From assembly GCA_030522415.1 (NCBI GenBank), contig CM060113.1:10150565-10214564 (forward strand): a stretch of 64,000 bases of DNA, read 5' to 3'. The DNA comes from Channallabes apus (Eukaryota > Chordata > Actinopteri > Siluriformes > Clariidae). Within the stretch, counting starts at the first letter, position 1, and each line of letters starts with the position of its first letter. The translations under genes were made by a program, and so were the position numbers. The notes under the pieces are model-generated. The model was not told the DNA's origin. It made no database searches and saw only the letters and a program-made list of their open reading frames with translations. Below are positions 45,950 through 58,765 of the stretch, one piece after another.

Positions 45950-46670
45950 TAAATGCTTAATCAATTATGAAAATGTATTTGCCCCCTCTCTGATTTTTTT
46001 ACATCATATTTGTCACATTTACACAATGAGATCATCATACAAATTTTAATATTACACAAAGATAACATAGTGCAAACAAAATGCAATTTTTAACTTATGA
46101 TTTTATTTATTAGAGGAAAAATGCTGCCCAAACCTGGCCCTACTGTATGTGGAATAAGTAATTGCCCCCTACACCTAATACTGTAACTGCTTGTGCCACA
46201 ACTGGCGGCAACAACTGCAATCAAGCATTTGCGATAACTGCGTTGTGAAAAAAATTTTGGCCCACACTTTTATGCAGAATTGTTTTAATGCAGCCACACA
46301 GGAGGGTTTACAAGGTCACAACCTGATGGTCAGAAATTCTCCTTCAGGATTTTCTGGTAGAGCACAGGATTTATGGTTCCATAAATTATGGCAAGTCATC
46401 CAGGTCCTGAAGCTACAAAGCAACTCCAGACCATCATCACACCACCACCACCATGGCTGACTGTTACTATGATGGTCCTTTTATTAAACACTGTTAGTTT
46501 AATGCCTGATAACAGGACACACAACTTCCTAACCATAACTCTAATCCTAACACTAGAACATTTGTCCAAAAGTGTTAGCGATCATTACAATATTGTTTTG
46601 TGAGAAGAGCTTTTGATGGCTTTGTGATCTTTTTGGTCAGCAATGACTTGTGCCTTGGAACATATGTGTT
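45950..46670 (-). pseudogene. Tc1-family transposase relic, second family
   Basis: The minus strand reads GGGVMMVWSCFVASGPG near 46400-46450, then IYGTINPVLYQKILKEN. After a deletion it gives a C-terminal piece with SYRKCLIAVVAASCGTSS. The outer end (AAGTAATTGCCCCCTACACC at about 46156, and TTGCCCCCTCTCTG near 45980) is typical of a fish Tc1 family that I recognise. Stops and deletions rule out function. Confidence 0.75.
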
Positions 46671-46752
46671 AGCTTAGAAATCTCCAGTATTGTATTACTG
46701 TAGATTAAGGAAAAATAAATCTGGGGTCCAATCTTACCAGTCAAAGTCAAGG

Positions 46753-46753
<1 letters not shown>

Positions 46754-46842
<89 letters not shown>
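46754..46842. repeat. (CA)n microsatellite
   Basis: About 88 bases, with a few T interruptions. Confidence 0.97.
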
Positions 46843-46845
<3 letters not shown>

Positions 46846-46872
46846 ATTATTTAGGAATTTTGTGAAGTAACT

Positions 46873-46997
46873 TAGGCGGCACGGTGGCTTACAGTAGTTG
46901 TTAGCACTGTTGCCTTGCACCTCCAGGGTCCAGGTTCAATTCACATCTCTGTGTGCACGAAGTTTGCATGTACTCCCCATGCTTGATGGGTTTCTGC
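46873..46997 (+). repeat. SINE-A head, interrupted by a LINE 3' end
   Basis: GGCGGCACGGTGGCTTACAG, GTTAGCACTGTTGCC and TCCAGGTTCAATTC form the head. TGAAGTAAC lies just before it and again after the tail at about 47711-47719, consistent with a target duplication. Confidence 0.8.
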
Positions 46998-47610
46998 CTC
47001 TACCTGTCTTTCTGTTGAGCTATACATATTGCTGCTGATCTGCCAGTAATCCAGACTCCGTATGCCCCATGGACATGTCTGACTCGTCCTGGTGTCTTGC
47101 TTCTTGTTGTAGATCCTGTCACATGGATGCCCCGTGTGGTCTGCCTGGGATGCGTGTGGTAACTGGGCAGGGTTCCACATTTCAATGAAGACGGTCCTGT
47201 CCTGGGCTGATGCTGACAGCTGTTCTCTGGGGACTTGTGACTTCAGGCGCTCAATAGTTCAGGACTGGAATTTCCTACAGTCTAACTGAGCCACCAGGAA
47301 AGAACTGGACTCCATTTTACCTTTAACACATCTCCTGTTATACTGAACTTCCGTTTCACCCAAATAAGGATGGGTTCCCTGTTGCGTCTGGTTCCTCTTA
47401 AGGTTTCTGCCTATTACCATCTCAGGGAGTTTTTCCTTGCCACTGTTGCCATCATCCTCGGCTTGCTCATCAGGGACAGTCTTATCATTTTGATTCATAC
47501 ACGTTCGCATTTCATACAAACTTAAATAATTCTTTTGATTGTGTAAAGCTCTGTGACAATGTAAATTGTTAAAAGCACTATACAAATAAAATTAAATTGA
47601 ATTGAATTGG
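46998..47610 (+). repeat. L2-type LINE 3' UTR inside SINE-A
   Basis: TGTTGAGCTATACAT to GCACTATACAAATAAAATT matches the 3' UTR of 43477-45548 from about 44950 to 45540, with small deletions. Confidence 0.85.
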
Positions 47611-47712
47611 CACCCTGTCCCGGTGTACCCTGTCTTGTGGCCTAAGTCTCCTGGGATAGGCTCCAGGCCCCCGCGATTAACAGATATAGATGATAAGTGA
47701 GATGATGATGAA
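47611..47712 (+). repeat. SINE-A tail after the LINE insertion
   Basis: TTGGCACCCTGTCCCGGTGT and CTCCTGGGATAGGCTCCAGG continue the SINE begun at 46873. About 100 bases of its middle are missing. Confidence 0.82.
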
Positions 47713-47719
47713 GTAACCT

Positions 47720-48186
47720 TGGTGTTAGCACCCCTTCTTTCCTTCTTCTTTTTGCTTTCTGTTTATTTAACTTTGGAAAAACCTTATTTAACCCAAAAAA
47801 TGCATAGGCTTACATTTTCGAACATCAGAGTTTCAGTCAAATAGACATATTTCAGACAGAGCTCCTTACTGTATATCCTTTCAATTGCATTTCACTCAGG
47901 AAAATGATATAAGAAAATCATTACTAATGAGATTTACTGCTACCTTTTTGTCATCCTTTTAATCTGAATTAGGAGGTCCTTAAGCAAGAGACTTTAAATC
48001 TTTAGATGATGATTTTGCTTCAATCATTTGAAGGGCCAGTCTATTTCAGTAAAAGCCTTTTATAGGGCTTCAAAAATGAACATCTCATAATGTAAGAATT
48101 CCAATAATCTCAACTCTGTTCTTGTATCAGCAGCTGAAGGGCAAGAAACTAGAGGTCACTAGTGAAAAAAATGTTTAATTTCTATG

Positions 48187-48225
<39 letters not shown>

Positions 48226-48846
48226 GGGCATGATGAGTCAACTGCTATATATTGTTGGCCAGTCAATCATTGTTACAAATAATGACATAAAACAGATAAT
48301 TGTATTTGCAAGCAAATACTAAAACCTTTTTGTATTGAATTGAACACATTCCACTGTTTTGAAAGAACTTTTTCTGTCTATGACCGATGCATCTTTAGCT
48401 GGCTGCTGAAAGCACTATGGCAATAAAAAAAATTGCTTTGAGGAGATGAACAGCTGAAAACTCAAAGTACTGTAATGTTGAACATAAAAATATAGAACTG
48501 CCTCTGCTGTTTTGCCTTCCTTTTTGACTCACTTTGGCTTTTTTTTTTTTTTTTTTTTTGGCTGAGGATTTTTATGACACAGCTCCCCTGGGTTTGAGTG
48601 TATTTGGTGGAGTGAAAGGAAATCTATGGTCTTTCACAAATGCTTGGCCTGAGGCTCTATAAGACGTAGCATTCTGCTGCAGACAGGTTATGCCACAACA
48701 CATTTCACTTTCATAGTGGGGTAAAGCAACATGGACGTGAACAATTTTAAGATCACTGGCCTTTTTGTCCAACAATATTCTCTAATGTGAGTGCATTGTA
48801 AAGCCCAACAAAAGATACTGATACAGATACATACTTACAGTATATA

Positions 48847-48905
<59 letters not shown>

Positions 48906-49160
48906 GCAATAATGACTAAAACTAATCAATATATGCAATGTACATGTTCATAAGTCCTTTATATTCTTTATGTTAAAATCGACATAGAGAGTATTTCTAT
49001 TTTATGGAGTTAATGGTTCAATATCACTTATCTGCTGTAGAAATAGCCCCATGTCCATCTGTTTTACAGAAGTACCATAAAAGGTACTAGAGTTATTTAA
49101 AATGTACATTGACAACAGTTACCTTTTAATGTTTAACTGTAAGTTCTTAAAAAAATCTAT
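47720..49160. other. AT-rich non-coding stretch with microsatellites
   Basis: (AAT)n at about 48191-48224, a T run at about 48539-48560 and (TA)n at about 48848-48902. No gene. Confidence 0.5.
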
Positions 49161-49166
49161 ACCAGG

Positions 49167-49541
49167 TGTGGTGGCATGGTTACTTAGTGGTTAGCACTAT
49201 TGCCTTGCATCTCTACTGTATGTCCTGGGTTTAATTCCCCATTGCATCTGTGTGCATGGAGTTTGCATGTCCTCCCCATGCTTGATGGGGGTTTTCTCCC
49301 ACTACATCCCAAAAACATGCAGATTAGGCTAATTGGCATTTCCAAATTGCCCATAGTGTGTGAACGTGCGCGTGAATGTTGACCAGAGGTCCTACAATGA
49401 TCATACAAATGGGAATTAATACAAAGGTCACCACTGGCCTCCAGTGGTTACCAATGGCCTCAACCGTCCCTACTTGGATTACAGTAGATCCTTGATGGCT
49501 GGATGAATGGAAGGATGGATGGATGGATGGATGGATGGATG
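49167..49541 (+). repeat. SINE-A with (GGAT)n tail
   Basis: GGTGTGGTGGCATGGTTACT, TAGTGGTTAGCACTATTGCC and TGCAGATTAGGCTAATTGGC match SINE-A. The tail ends in (GGAT)n at about 49505-49541. Confidence 0.78.
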
Positions 49542-49589
49542 GATTTATTATGTGTAGAAGCCTCATTAGAACCTTTTCCAAAGAACTTA

Positions 49590-49740
49590 TAAGGCTGAGG
49601 ACACCCTAAAGGTGCTGCCAACTTATCACAAGGCACGAGCATACAGTACACATGGGCATTTTGGTAGTGCCAATCAACCTCTTTGGACTGTGGGAGAAAA
49701 TACCCTAAGCATGCGCAGAACAAGCAAACTCCACATTTTG
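49590..49740 (-). repeat. SINE-A fragment
   Basis: CAAGGCACGAGCATACAG and CCTCTTTGGACTGTGGGAG, in reverse orientation. Confidence 0.65.
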
Positions 49741-50630
49741 CACGTTGTATACTATTTGTAGTTGCCATATTTTTGTATGTGGTCTTTTTGTCATTTTCAT
49801 TAAAAAGGAGGAAATACAATGTTATACAATTATTATACAAATAATCTAGGAAGGCCTGTGGCAAATCCCCCAACAGAGACTGTTGCCAGGAGCCATGTAC
49901 TGTATTTAACCTCTGGTCCAATTAGCTTCCATATATTCTTTACCTCAATGTATTATGAGATAATTAGATGAAAACTTTAAATGGCAAATTCTTCTAGAAC
50001 AAATAAGGAAACCAAAAATAGGTGTTCCTTGCTGTAGATAATGCACACCATAAGAAACCTCACTCTTTAATGGGTTACAGAACATAAATAGTCACTATTA
50101 TATCATGAAATGCCACCCACTGTCAGTCTTTTAAAGAACTCTTCTACTCTTTCTTCACACCTAACTAAAGGTCTGTATCACATTCACCTCTGACTAAGTC
50201 CTGTGTCACTTCACTGACGCACTTTCACTCTCAACAACCAGGCACCAAAACATTTCACAGACACCAAATGTTCTCGGCAAAACTGAGTCAAGTGAACATG
50301 ATTAGTCAATAATTAGTTAATCATATCATGGAACTTCAGTGTCATGAAAGACAGGTTTGTGCAATATATCAATATGTAAGTGAAACTTGCACAATAACAG
50401 TCATGTAATCCTTGTATTTTACATAAATGAATTATAGAAAAAAATTGTTCCAGCACAGCAGGATTACAGGTTTCTAGGGATCAAATTTTAATTTAGCTTC
50501 ACATAAGGGAAGACAGAGCTCATTATTTACAAAATGTATACCTAACTTTCTCTTTCACTATATTGAGGAGCACCTAAATGAAAAAATATATATATGCTTT
50601 GTATTAAAAATCCTTCATTAACATTAATTC
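49741..50630. other. Non-coding stretch
   Basis: Nothing recognised. Confidence 0.4.
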
Positions 50631-50634
50631 ATTC

Positions 50635-50714
50635 ACATTCATTAAGTGCTTTATCCTGGTTTGGGTCACAATGAATCCGGAGTGGTGAATGGGAAGTAGA
50701 AATATACCCTAAAC
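50635..50714 (-). repeat. SINE-A tail fragment
   Basis: CATTCATTAAGTGCTTTATCC and GGAGTGGTGAATGG look like a decayed SINE-A tail; the hAT element has inserted at its end. Confidence 0.5.
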
Positions 50715-51345
50715 CAGACCCGGGCATTTTAAGGCCTGATTCTGACTGGCCTGCGAAAGGTTGCTTGGAATTAAGAAAATAAAACCTACTTTCAAAATTT
50801 TGCATACAGTAAATGACAGATGTGCTTCACATCTCCACCTAAAACATTCAACCTGACTTTGATGTACTTGTTAAAGCTCAACAGAGGCTAGATTTCTCTC
50901 ACTGAACAAGAAAAAAACACTGAAACATGTTTACTTTGATTTTGTTTCTGCACCGTTTGGCAGTTGGACAAAAATGGTGTGTAGTTATGTTACATTATTA
51001 TTGGCATACAAAGACATTGTGGTATCTTAATAGAAAGTTAAGAAAGTTAAAAACAAAAAGTATTGTGGTGTTAATGTGACTGAAAAAGAGTTACAAATGT
51101 TACATACAGTACTTACTATTGTTTTGCATAATTTCACTGAATAAATTATTTTTTTTGTAAAACAACCTCACTCTCTCATTATCTAACAATAACACACACT
51201 CTTACCAGCTTCTGTAAACAATGCCATTTACTTATTTCAACGTAGAAATAAAATTAATAACCGGAGTAGATTTCAAACTTTTGGTCCTCTACAATATTTT
51301 CTGCTTCTCATTTGGCCCCTGGGGAAAAATAATTGCCCACTCCTG
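50715..51345. mobile_element. Non-autonomous hAT element with 8-bp target duplication
   Basis: CCCTAAAC occurs at 50707-50714 and 51346-51353. The left end CAGACCCGGGCATTTTAAGG and the right end reversed, CAGGAGTGGGCAATTATTTT, are inverted repeats of the CAGGGGTGGGCAA type known for fish hAT elements. The 631 bp have no transposase. Confidence 0.85.
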
Positions 51346-51353
51346 CCCTAAAC

Positions 51354-52280
51354 AGAATACCATCATGCAGACACATCACACCTAGGACAAGTGTACTGTA
51401 ACATAGCCAATCCATTTACCAGATCCGGTTCAGGAGTGAGACGAAATCTTTAGGTATCCCACATGATTTTTTTGGGGGGGAAATTACTCCCATTTGCCAT
51501 TTAACTAACTAATGTATGTAAAGCAATTTAACTCACTATGTCCTTAGAAGGAAAAAATCCTATCCTAATGAGAGTGGTCCCTTTCAGAATGACCCCACCA
51601 CCATCTAAACGGACCCATTTTACCAGATTCTAATGTTACATAGCTAGATATTATAGACTGGTTACTTTGCCAAATTGTATAAGGATCAGATGGTCCACAC
51701 TGTGGACCCCTTGACAGGAGCAGCTGAAAGAAAGTTTACTTATGTAGCTAATTTTCACAATTAATGAAACACCATCTGAAGCAAGATCATTCTGGAGACA
51801 GGGGTTAAGTTATCAAATACAGATTGAAAGACAAACATGTACTTAAGCTGTTCTTGAGTGTCATAATGGGTCAACACCTTACCAAAACAACACACTATGT
51901 TGTTTTTTCTCCAATTTGTTCTTGCTGCCAAAAGCAATTTTCTGGTAGCTGTCTTTACTACAAACCCCAATAATTGGCTATTCAGAAAAGTATAAAACAT
52001 TTCAATCCAATCTCATTTCAGTAATATAGCACTGTAAATATGGTTCTGTAATTTGTATGGGACAATGGCATGCAAATCCATGTAATCAGTCCACTTCCCA
52101 TGTTACACAACAAAAGCATTGATATTATCCAATTGAAATGCAATTGGCCACAGTTCACGTTCTCTTTTCTGAAATTTACATAATCTCCTGCATCTCAAAT
52201 TTAATTAGCATAAACCCATTTTTAAAAAAATCTAAAGTAAGTTAGAATGCATAGTAAATTACAATGTTCATGTTGTGACA
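51354..52280. other. Non-coding stretch
   Basis: Nothing recognised. Confidence 0.4.
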
Positions 52281-52595
52281 CCAGGCGGCATGGTGGCGTG
52301 GTGGTTAACACTGGCGTCACACCTCCAGGGTTGATGGTTTAATTCGCACCTCAGGTCTGTACAGTAAGTGTGGAGTTATGTTCTTTTCATGATTTTTGGC
52401 TGAGGTTGGTTTCCTCTGGGTACTCTGGTTTCCTCCCACGGTCCAAAGACATGCAGATTAGGCTAATAGGCACCCCCCAAATTGATCATAGTGTGTGTGC
52501 CCTGCAATAGATTGGCACCATGTAGAGGGTGTATCCCATCTGTGAGTCTGTTACCTTGTACATAGGATAAATGGAAAAGAATATGATGAATAAAC
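52281..52595 (+). repeat. SINE-A, nearly full length
   Basis: CAGGCGGCATGGTGGCGTGG, GGTTTCCTCCCACGGTCC and TAGATTGGCACCATGTAGAG occur in order, followed by GGATAAATGG. Confidence 0.85.
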
Positions 52596-52689
52596 GTTGT
52601 GATCTCCTAATTAATGCTTAGTGGAACTAAATATCTTCTATTCGCTTTCTGCCTGGTCTTTCAGTGATTTTTATTCAGTTAATCTGGAC

Positions 52690-53012
52690 AACATCCATCC
52701 ATTCATCTAGGAAACTATGTAGTCCAATAAAGACTGTGGAGGCTAATGGTGATTACCACTGTATTTATTCCCATTTTATGACTGTGGTAGGACCTCCGGT
52801 CAACACGCATTCACATTTGGAAACAGCAATTAACCTAATCTGCATGTCTTTGGACTGTGGGAGGAAACCAGAGTACCGGGAGGAAAGACAGTAAGAACGG
52901 GGAGAAAATGCAAACTCCATGCGCACAGACCCTGAGGTGGGAATCAAACCTGGGCCCTGGAGGGGCAAGATGACAGTGCTAACCTCTACAGTAAGACACT
53001 GGGCCACCACAT
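52690..53012 (-). repeat. SINE-A, nearly full length
   Basis: CATCCATTCATC, CATGTCTTTGGACTGTGGG and GTGGGAATCAAACCTGGGCC in reverse orientation; head at about 52985-53012. This copy faces 52281-52595, tail toward tail. Confidence 0.83.
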
Positions 53013-55295
53013 AGGGACTGTGTAACAACAAGTCACAATTTACATTGGTCTTAATTTTTTGTAATACATTTTCATAAGTATGTAACCAACTTGAACTTTG
53101 TAGTGTCACAATCAAAAACCAAAATAAATTGGAATATAATTTGATTTACACAATATCCCACTAGGGTAAAATTAATCAATATCACATGAAAGCGAACGCT
53201 GTTGTTCTGTATATCAACATGGTTGTGACGCGATAGTTGGCACAATGGCAGGTACAGGTAGCTAAGGCACAAAAATGTCCAGTACAAAAGCACAACTTTA
53301 AGTGTGATATTGCTTTTATGCAAACAGTTCAACAACACCATTTATTATCAACATATTAGGATTTATTTGTTCATTAAAACAGTTATGTAGTTGCTCCAAC
53401 ACATGTCCTTCTGCAACTAGCGGAACTAACTAACCACGACTGAGTCGGAGATGGCAAGCAACAGTTAGTTGTAAATTCTATACTGGTACTATGTAGCCAA
53501 AAGGTAAAGAAAATAAGGCATGAAGGTGGTTGCCAATACTCTATCTTGTAAGTTTCTCTTTATATTTCTACTTTTTCTATTCCTTTTCTACTATTCCCCT
53601 TTAGAGTATCAGCTACAGTAGGTTTACTTCTGGGTTCTGGTAGCATTAAATGGAAAGCTTTAAATGCTTAAAGCTTTAAAGCTTCAAATAGCATTAAATG
53701 GAAATCTAGTGTGCTACTGTATGTAGGGTGTATAATCCACTTGTCCCATGCATCAATTAGTACTCTAAAAGGAGGTTAGAGATGGATTTGGGATTTAGCC
53801 TTGTGTTAGAAGGTTGTTATCTGGTTAACTGGCCTTAGGCATAAATTAAACTGCATGAACACATTTTGGAATTCTAAGGAGTCAAAATGTTCTTTAAAAG
53901 GACATAACATTATGTGTTTTATTGCTGATAGTGCTTCCGTGACTGGTTTTGAATGTGGGCGTGGCCAGGCAGCTGCTCAGTACTGCAGACCATACCGACC
54001 TACTTTCACCCATGCTGCAACTGACAGTGTAATTAATGGTTATTAGAAGACCGGTGACATGGAGTGATACATATAGTTAAATGTCCGAGTGTTACTGTCT
54101 ATTTTCACCACTCCTGGTGCCTCTCCTCCAATCAGATTATTCCGAACGAACTAACTGTTGTATAATATATTGTATTGCAAAACAGTTTGAATAAATGAAA
54201 AAAGATGTTTGCTAGATAGCACATGCTTTATCCATCATCTCCATATTATGTTGGTATAACCACCTTTGGCCATCTAAACCTGCAAGGCGTTGTCTTGCTT
54301 TGCATAGCTGGGTTCTAATATTAACTGAAACCTCCTTGTTTAGATGAAACTATACTTATGTCTTCTGTGATATTGGAATAAGAACCACAGCTCCAGACCC
54401 AAGTGTACTGCAGACTGGAAGACCTGTTCTTCTTTCTGATGAAAATAATCCCAACAACATGATGCTACCACCATCTTGCTTTATAGGAGTCATTATGTGC
54501 TTATATTTAGCTCTTATACTTATCCTAAAATTGGCACATACGAGCTGACATACAGCAATAAGTTAATTATGTTTAATAAAACTGTAGAATTTAATGTTTT
54601 ATGGAACATTATAAACTTATACTAAATTGATATTAAAGCAATTATCAAGCTGATATTGCAGACGTATGTAAGATTTTTTATATTTACCTTAAATATGCTT
54701 TGTATATACCCAAATAAATCATATAGTCTAGACTGCACCAGGTGGGGTTTTGTTAGGACTCTGAAATAGGTGCCTTAAATAAATGGATGTGCATGATGAA
54801 GCACACTCCACCTGTGCTTTCTGCTGCTCTCTCAGCTGTGGGCACAACTCTTGTTGAAGCATATTTGGGTCATGCAGTTCTACAGTGGCTAAGCACTGGG
54901 ACTTCATAACTCTAGAAAGAAGAGAAGCTGGGGACACAACTGTGGTTAAATAAGCAGTAGCTATGATGGTGAGATGCTATTGTGACTAGAAGTAGAATTT
55001 ACTTTCAAATGTAGCATTCCTGGCTTGGAATTTCCTATGTTATAGTACTCTGTTTGTAGTACTCTGAGTATAAAAATTGCATTCTAATAGACATTTTTTC
55101 CAGGCACTGACTAACCTTAATGCTGAAAACAAGTATCCAGTTTATAATACCCAGATTAGTCCTATCTGATATCTGGCTCAAACTATGTTAAGAAATACTC
55201 TGCATAAGAGAGCACTATACAATAGTTTTAATTGAAATATTTCATATCAAATGGGTTCAGAACTTACATTACCATATACACTGCACAGTAGGCTC
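53013..55295. other. Non-coding stretch
   Basis: No supported gene. 54250-54500 ends in ACATGATGCTACCACCATC, which hints at a Tc1 relic on the minus strand but is too weak to call. Confidence 0.4.
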
Positions 55296-55299
55296 TAAT

Positions 55300-55580
55300 C
55301 TGAGGTGAATTGGTGGTTTTTGAGACCTAACTAAACCTTTTTTTTGCAGCAGCAGTGGACTTGCTTTCCTTGGATGGTCAACCTGAGAGCCAGTTTCATC
55401 GTGGTGCTTGATGGGTTTTGCAAATGCACTTGACAATACTGTTCTTGCAAGAACTATTCCAGAACATCTGACCTTTTTGTATTAAAAACCAAGTGATTGT
55501 TGTTGTTGCTGTTGTTGTTAAATTACCTTGCCATGTCTGATATTTATTAGTTATATACACAGAATTGTTCTAATATAATA
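55300..55580 (+). repeat. Dispersed fish repeat, family R3
   Basis: GGTGGTTTTTGAGACC, GAGAGCCAGTTTCATCGTGG and GCAAGAACTATTCCAGAAC, as at 38010-38300. Confidence 0.7.
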
Positions 55581-56474
55581 ACATGTTAATTGGTAATTGG
55601 TTGGCCTGTTTTGCCAGTTGTACTTAGTATACGTTCACAAATTTGTCATTTCACACTGAATATGACTTCTAGCACATTACTTTTTGAATTATTTCATCCC
55701 AGAACGATTGACATTAATGTAGCAAGATTTATTCCCTATCTAGCAAAAGCATACGGTTGAAAACAGTAAGGCCAAGACCTGTCTGCTTGTCTGCACTGAT
55801 ATATTCCTGTACGAAGGCTAAATGCTGGCTTTAATTACCAGAACGGAATCTAATTATAGATTAACATTGTGATGAATCCCGCAACAAAGAAGCACACTTT
55901 GGCTAAATTCCAGCTAAGTCTCCATGTTGATACCAATCAGTCTTACTTATAGAGGCAATGAATCGGCACAATGCAATCAGGAAACAGGCGGGAAGCAACC
56001 AGGCTTGTGGAAGGAAGAGCAAAGGGAGCAGCATAACCCACTGTGGAAGAGGTGAAGGAGATCACATAGTGTGAATAATTTATTTAAAAAAAAAATTATT
56101 CAGAACATAAAAGTCATTCCTTTCATTGGATTAGGTGGAAAGTGATATACAGTTTCATTGCAATAATGATATCTTGGTGTATTATAATGAATGTAGTAGG
56201 TTGATCGTATCATTATAGTTTGCTAGCTGTAACTGGTGGCTTGGAAGTCTCTTCTTTTGGCACAGTCACATTTAGTCAACGTAGTATACAGAGATGAATA
56301 TACACTGTCATTGTCTTGTATGTCTATAAGGAGGTGCTTTTATTTTTTATTTTATTTTCTCATCTCGAAGTAGAGATGTGGAGTGTTCTTATTAAGATTC
56401 ATGCCAGTAGCTGTTTCTGATTTCCGAACCTCTGTGAAGGTAAATGTGAATGCCTGTGAATGTACAGACTATAT
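55581..56474. other. Non-coding stretch
   Basis: Nothing recognised. Confidence 0.4.
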
Positions 56475-56482
56475 ACTGTATA

Positions 56483-56970
56483 CAGAGGTGGAAAGAGTAA
56501 TACAATTTTGTACTCAAGTACAAGTACTGTTACTTCAGTGAAATTTTACTTAAGTACAAGTAAAGTTACCATTATAAAAATCTACTCAACTAAAAGTAAA
56601 AAGTAGCTCATTAAAAAATGTACTCAGAGTAAAAGTTACCGAGTTACTTTTTTTTCTTTTTTTTTTTTTTTAACAGCGGGGGTGGGATGAGGCATTCTAG
56701 CGTAGTTCAAAAAAGATGAGCAGATATAAAATCTCAAACTAGTGTTTTTTTTAACTGAAGGAACACCTTAACATAATAAAGCTGTTGTCTTTCTTGTGCT
56801 TGAAAATCAAAGTGGTCACTTAAATATGGTGTTACGTCCCAGTCTAGGGTCATACAGCAAAAGAATGGTTCAGGGTTCTATTTTAAACTGTATGGAAATG
56901 GTGGTATATGGCAGAAAGAACTAGATCCAATCATTAACTGATGAAAAAATGAGCTTTTTATACACACACA

Positions 56971-57039
<69 letters not shown>

Positions 57040-58006
57040 CAGGAGGAGGATCAGATTCAGCATGGACCCAGGCCAAAATAATAAACAAAATGGTATTTAT
57101 ATTTAGTAGCTAGATTACCTGCAAAAAAAAAAACACACAAACAAAAATACAGGTACCTTCCCGGACTCCCTAAACCTATATAAACTATATAAAATATAAA
57201 CCTAAGCTAAACTATATAAAATACCTGGCTCAAAAAAGTCTCACAGTCTAATATTTCACTGGATTGTTTTAGCTATGATTAAGCTGTGGGACTGCTTTGA
57301 TAACCTTATATATATATTATATATATAATTTGATCACCCCTCCCCCATCATTCCGTACAATAAGGTAGTCAGCTATCTTTATTTTATTCCTGAGCAAATA
57401 AATTCCCAAATAAACTCCCTCTTCCAAAAATAAATGGCAGCCACGCCCCTGCTACTAGTGAGTGCACAGACATACAGTGAAATTATCTACAAATATATAC
57501 AAAGACCAACCAAACCATAGGGACAAAGCAATAATCAAAGTCAATTGGAGGCAAAAAGTCAAACCGGAATACACAACCAAATGTCAAAACGCCAAAATCA
57601 CAACCTCTTTCATCTTTCGCGCGTCTCTCTCCAGTCGCGTTAGTCGATGACGTCACTCAGGGCGGAAGCGACCGTGTGGAAGGTCAGGTAGATGCCGATG
57701 TCAGAAAACCTGGAGTGGAGTCTGGAGCGGCGCGCGACCAGGACATGATACACACACGCAGCGCAACGGAGCATTTATACACAGCATAATATTTTTTTTT
57801 ATTGTTTTATCATTTTCATTCATTTATTTTTTACTCAGTAGCGAATATGATTTAAAATGTAGCGAATTACAATACTTCAAACAAAACGTACTTAAGTAAA
57901 AGTAAAATTACAGATTTTTAAAACTACTTTAAAAAGTAGAAATACACAAAAAAGCTACTCAATTACAGTAACGCGAGTAAATGTAATCCGTTCCTTTCCA
58001 CCTCTG
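56483..58006. mobile_element. 1.5-kb non-autonomous hAT element with 8-bp target duplication
   Basis: ACTGTATA lies at 56475-56482 and 58007-58014. The ends are inverted repeats beginning CAGAGGTGGAAAG, followed on both sides by TACTTAAGTA-rich sub-terminal sequence. The interior holds a (CA)n run, an AT-rich part and a GC-rich patch at 57610-57770 with TGACGTCA. No transposase is present. Confidence 0.9.
56962..57039. repeat. (CA)n microsatellite inside the hAT element
   Basis: About 75 bases of CA. Confidence 0.97.
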
Positions 58007-58235
58007 ACTGTATATATATTAGCTGTGCTAGTGACTTTGTTTGCATTGAGAATCTGGGGACACAACTGTAGTTAATAAGCAATAGCTACGATGGAGATGC
58101 TATTGACTAGAATTTCTATGCTTTTGCTCTTTTCAACATTTCCTTTTAAATGTAGCATTGATGGCTTGGAATTTCCTATGTGACAGTACTGTTACAGATC
58201 CTATGTTAATTGCAAACTCATAAGCACATTTAAAA

Positions 58236-58241
<6 letters not shown>

Positions 58242-58312
<71 letters not shown>
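58242..58312. repeat. (TA)n microsatellite
   Basis: Uninterrupted TA units after a short A run. Confidence 0.97.
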
Positions 58313-58313
<1 letters not shown>

Positions 58314-58474
58314 TGTATATACATTATAGATACCTTGTAAGCACTGTATAATAATCATAATTATTGTGATGTACTCATCTCATCCACAATATACTCACAT
58401 TTGGGACTTAGTACTCTTTGACTTTATAGTATGAAGTTCAGAAGTTATAATCTCCAAAGGCCAGCCAAATACAG

Positions 58475-58594
58475 GTTCTCCCTGTAGTTGGTCAGTTTCC
58501 TCTGGGTATTCCAGTTTCCTCCCACATTCCAAAGACATGCAGATTAGATTAACTGGTCTTCCCAAATTACCCGTAGTGGGCCCGTGTGTGTGTG

Positions 58595-58637
<43 letters not shown>

Positions 58638-58765
58638 ATGCGTGTGTGTGTGTGTGTGTGTGTGTGCCCTGCATAGATTACTCTAGCACCCTGTCCAGGG
58701 TGTACCCCGCGACCCTGTACATATATAAGCAGTATAAAAAATGAATGAATGAATGAATGTTTTAT
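58475..58765 (+). repeat. SINE-A 3' part with internal (GT)n(GCGT)n
   Basis: TCCAGTTTCCTCCCACATTC, AAAGACATGCAGATTAG and CACCCTGTCCAGGGTGTACC, ending in AATGAATGAATG. A compound (GT)n(GCGT)n(GT)n array at about 58584-58666 has expanded inside it. Confidence 0.82.

Noticed and set aside
46754..46842. Cys-Val repeat protein from ORFs over CA repeats
   Set aside because: The ORF is only the translation of (CA)n; the same happens at 56962 and 62140.
54250..54500. Possible Tc1 relic on the minus strand
   Set aside because: Only the ACATGATGCTACCACCATC piece is suggestive; the remainder does not follow a transposase.
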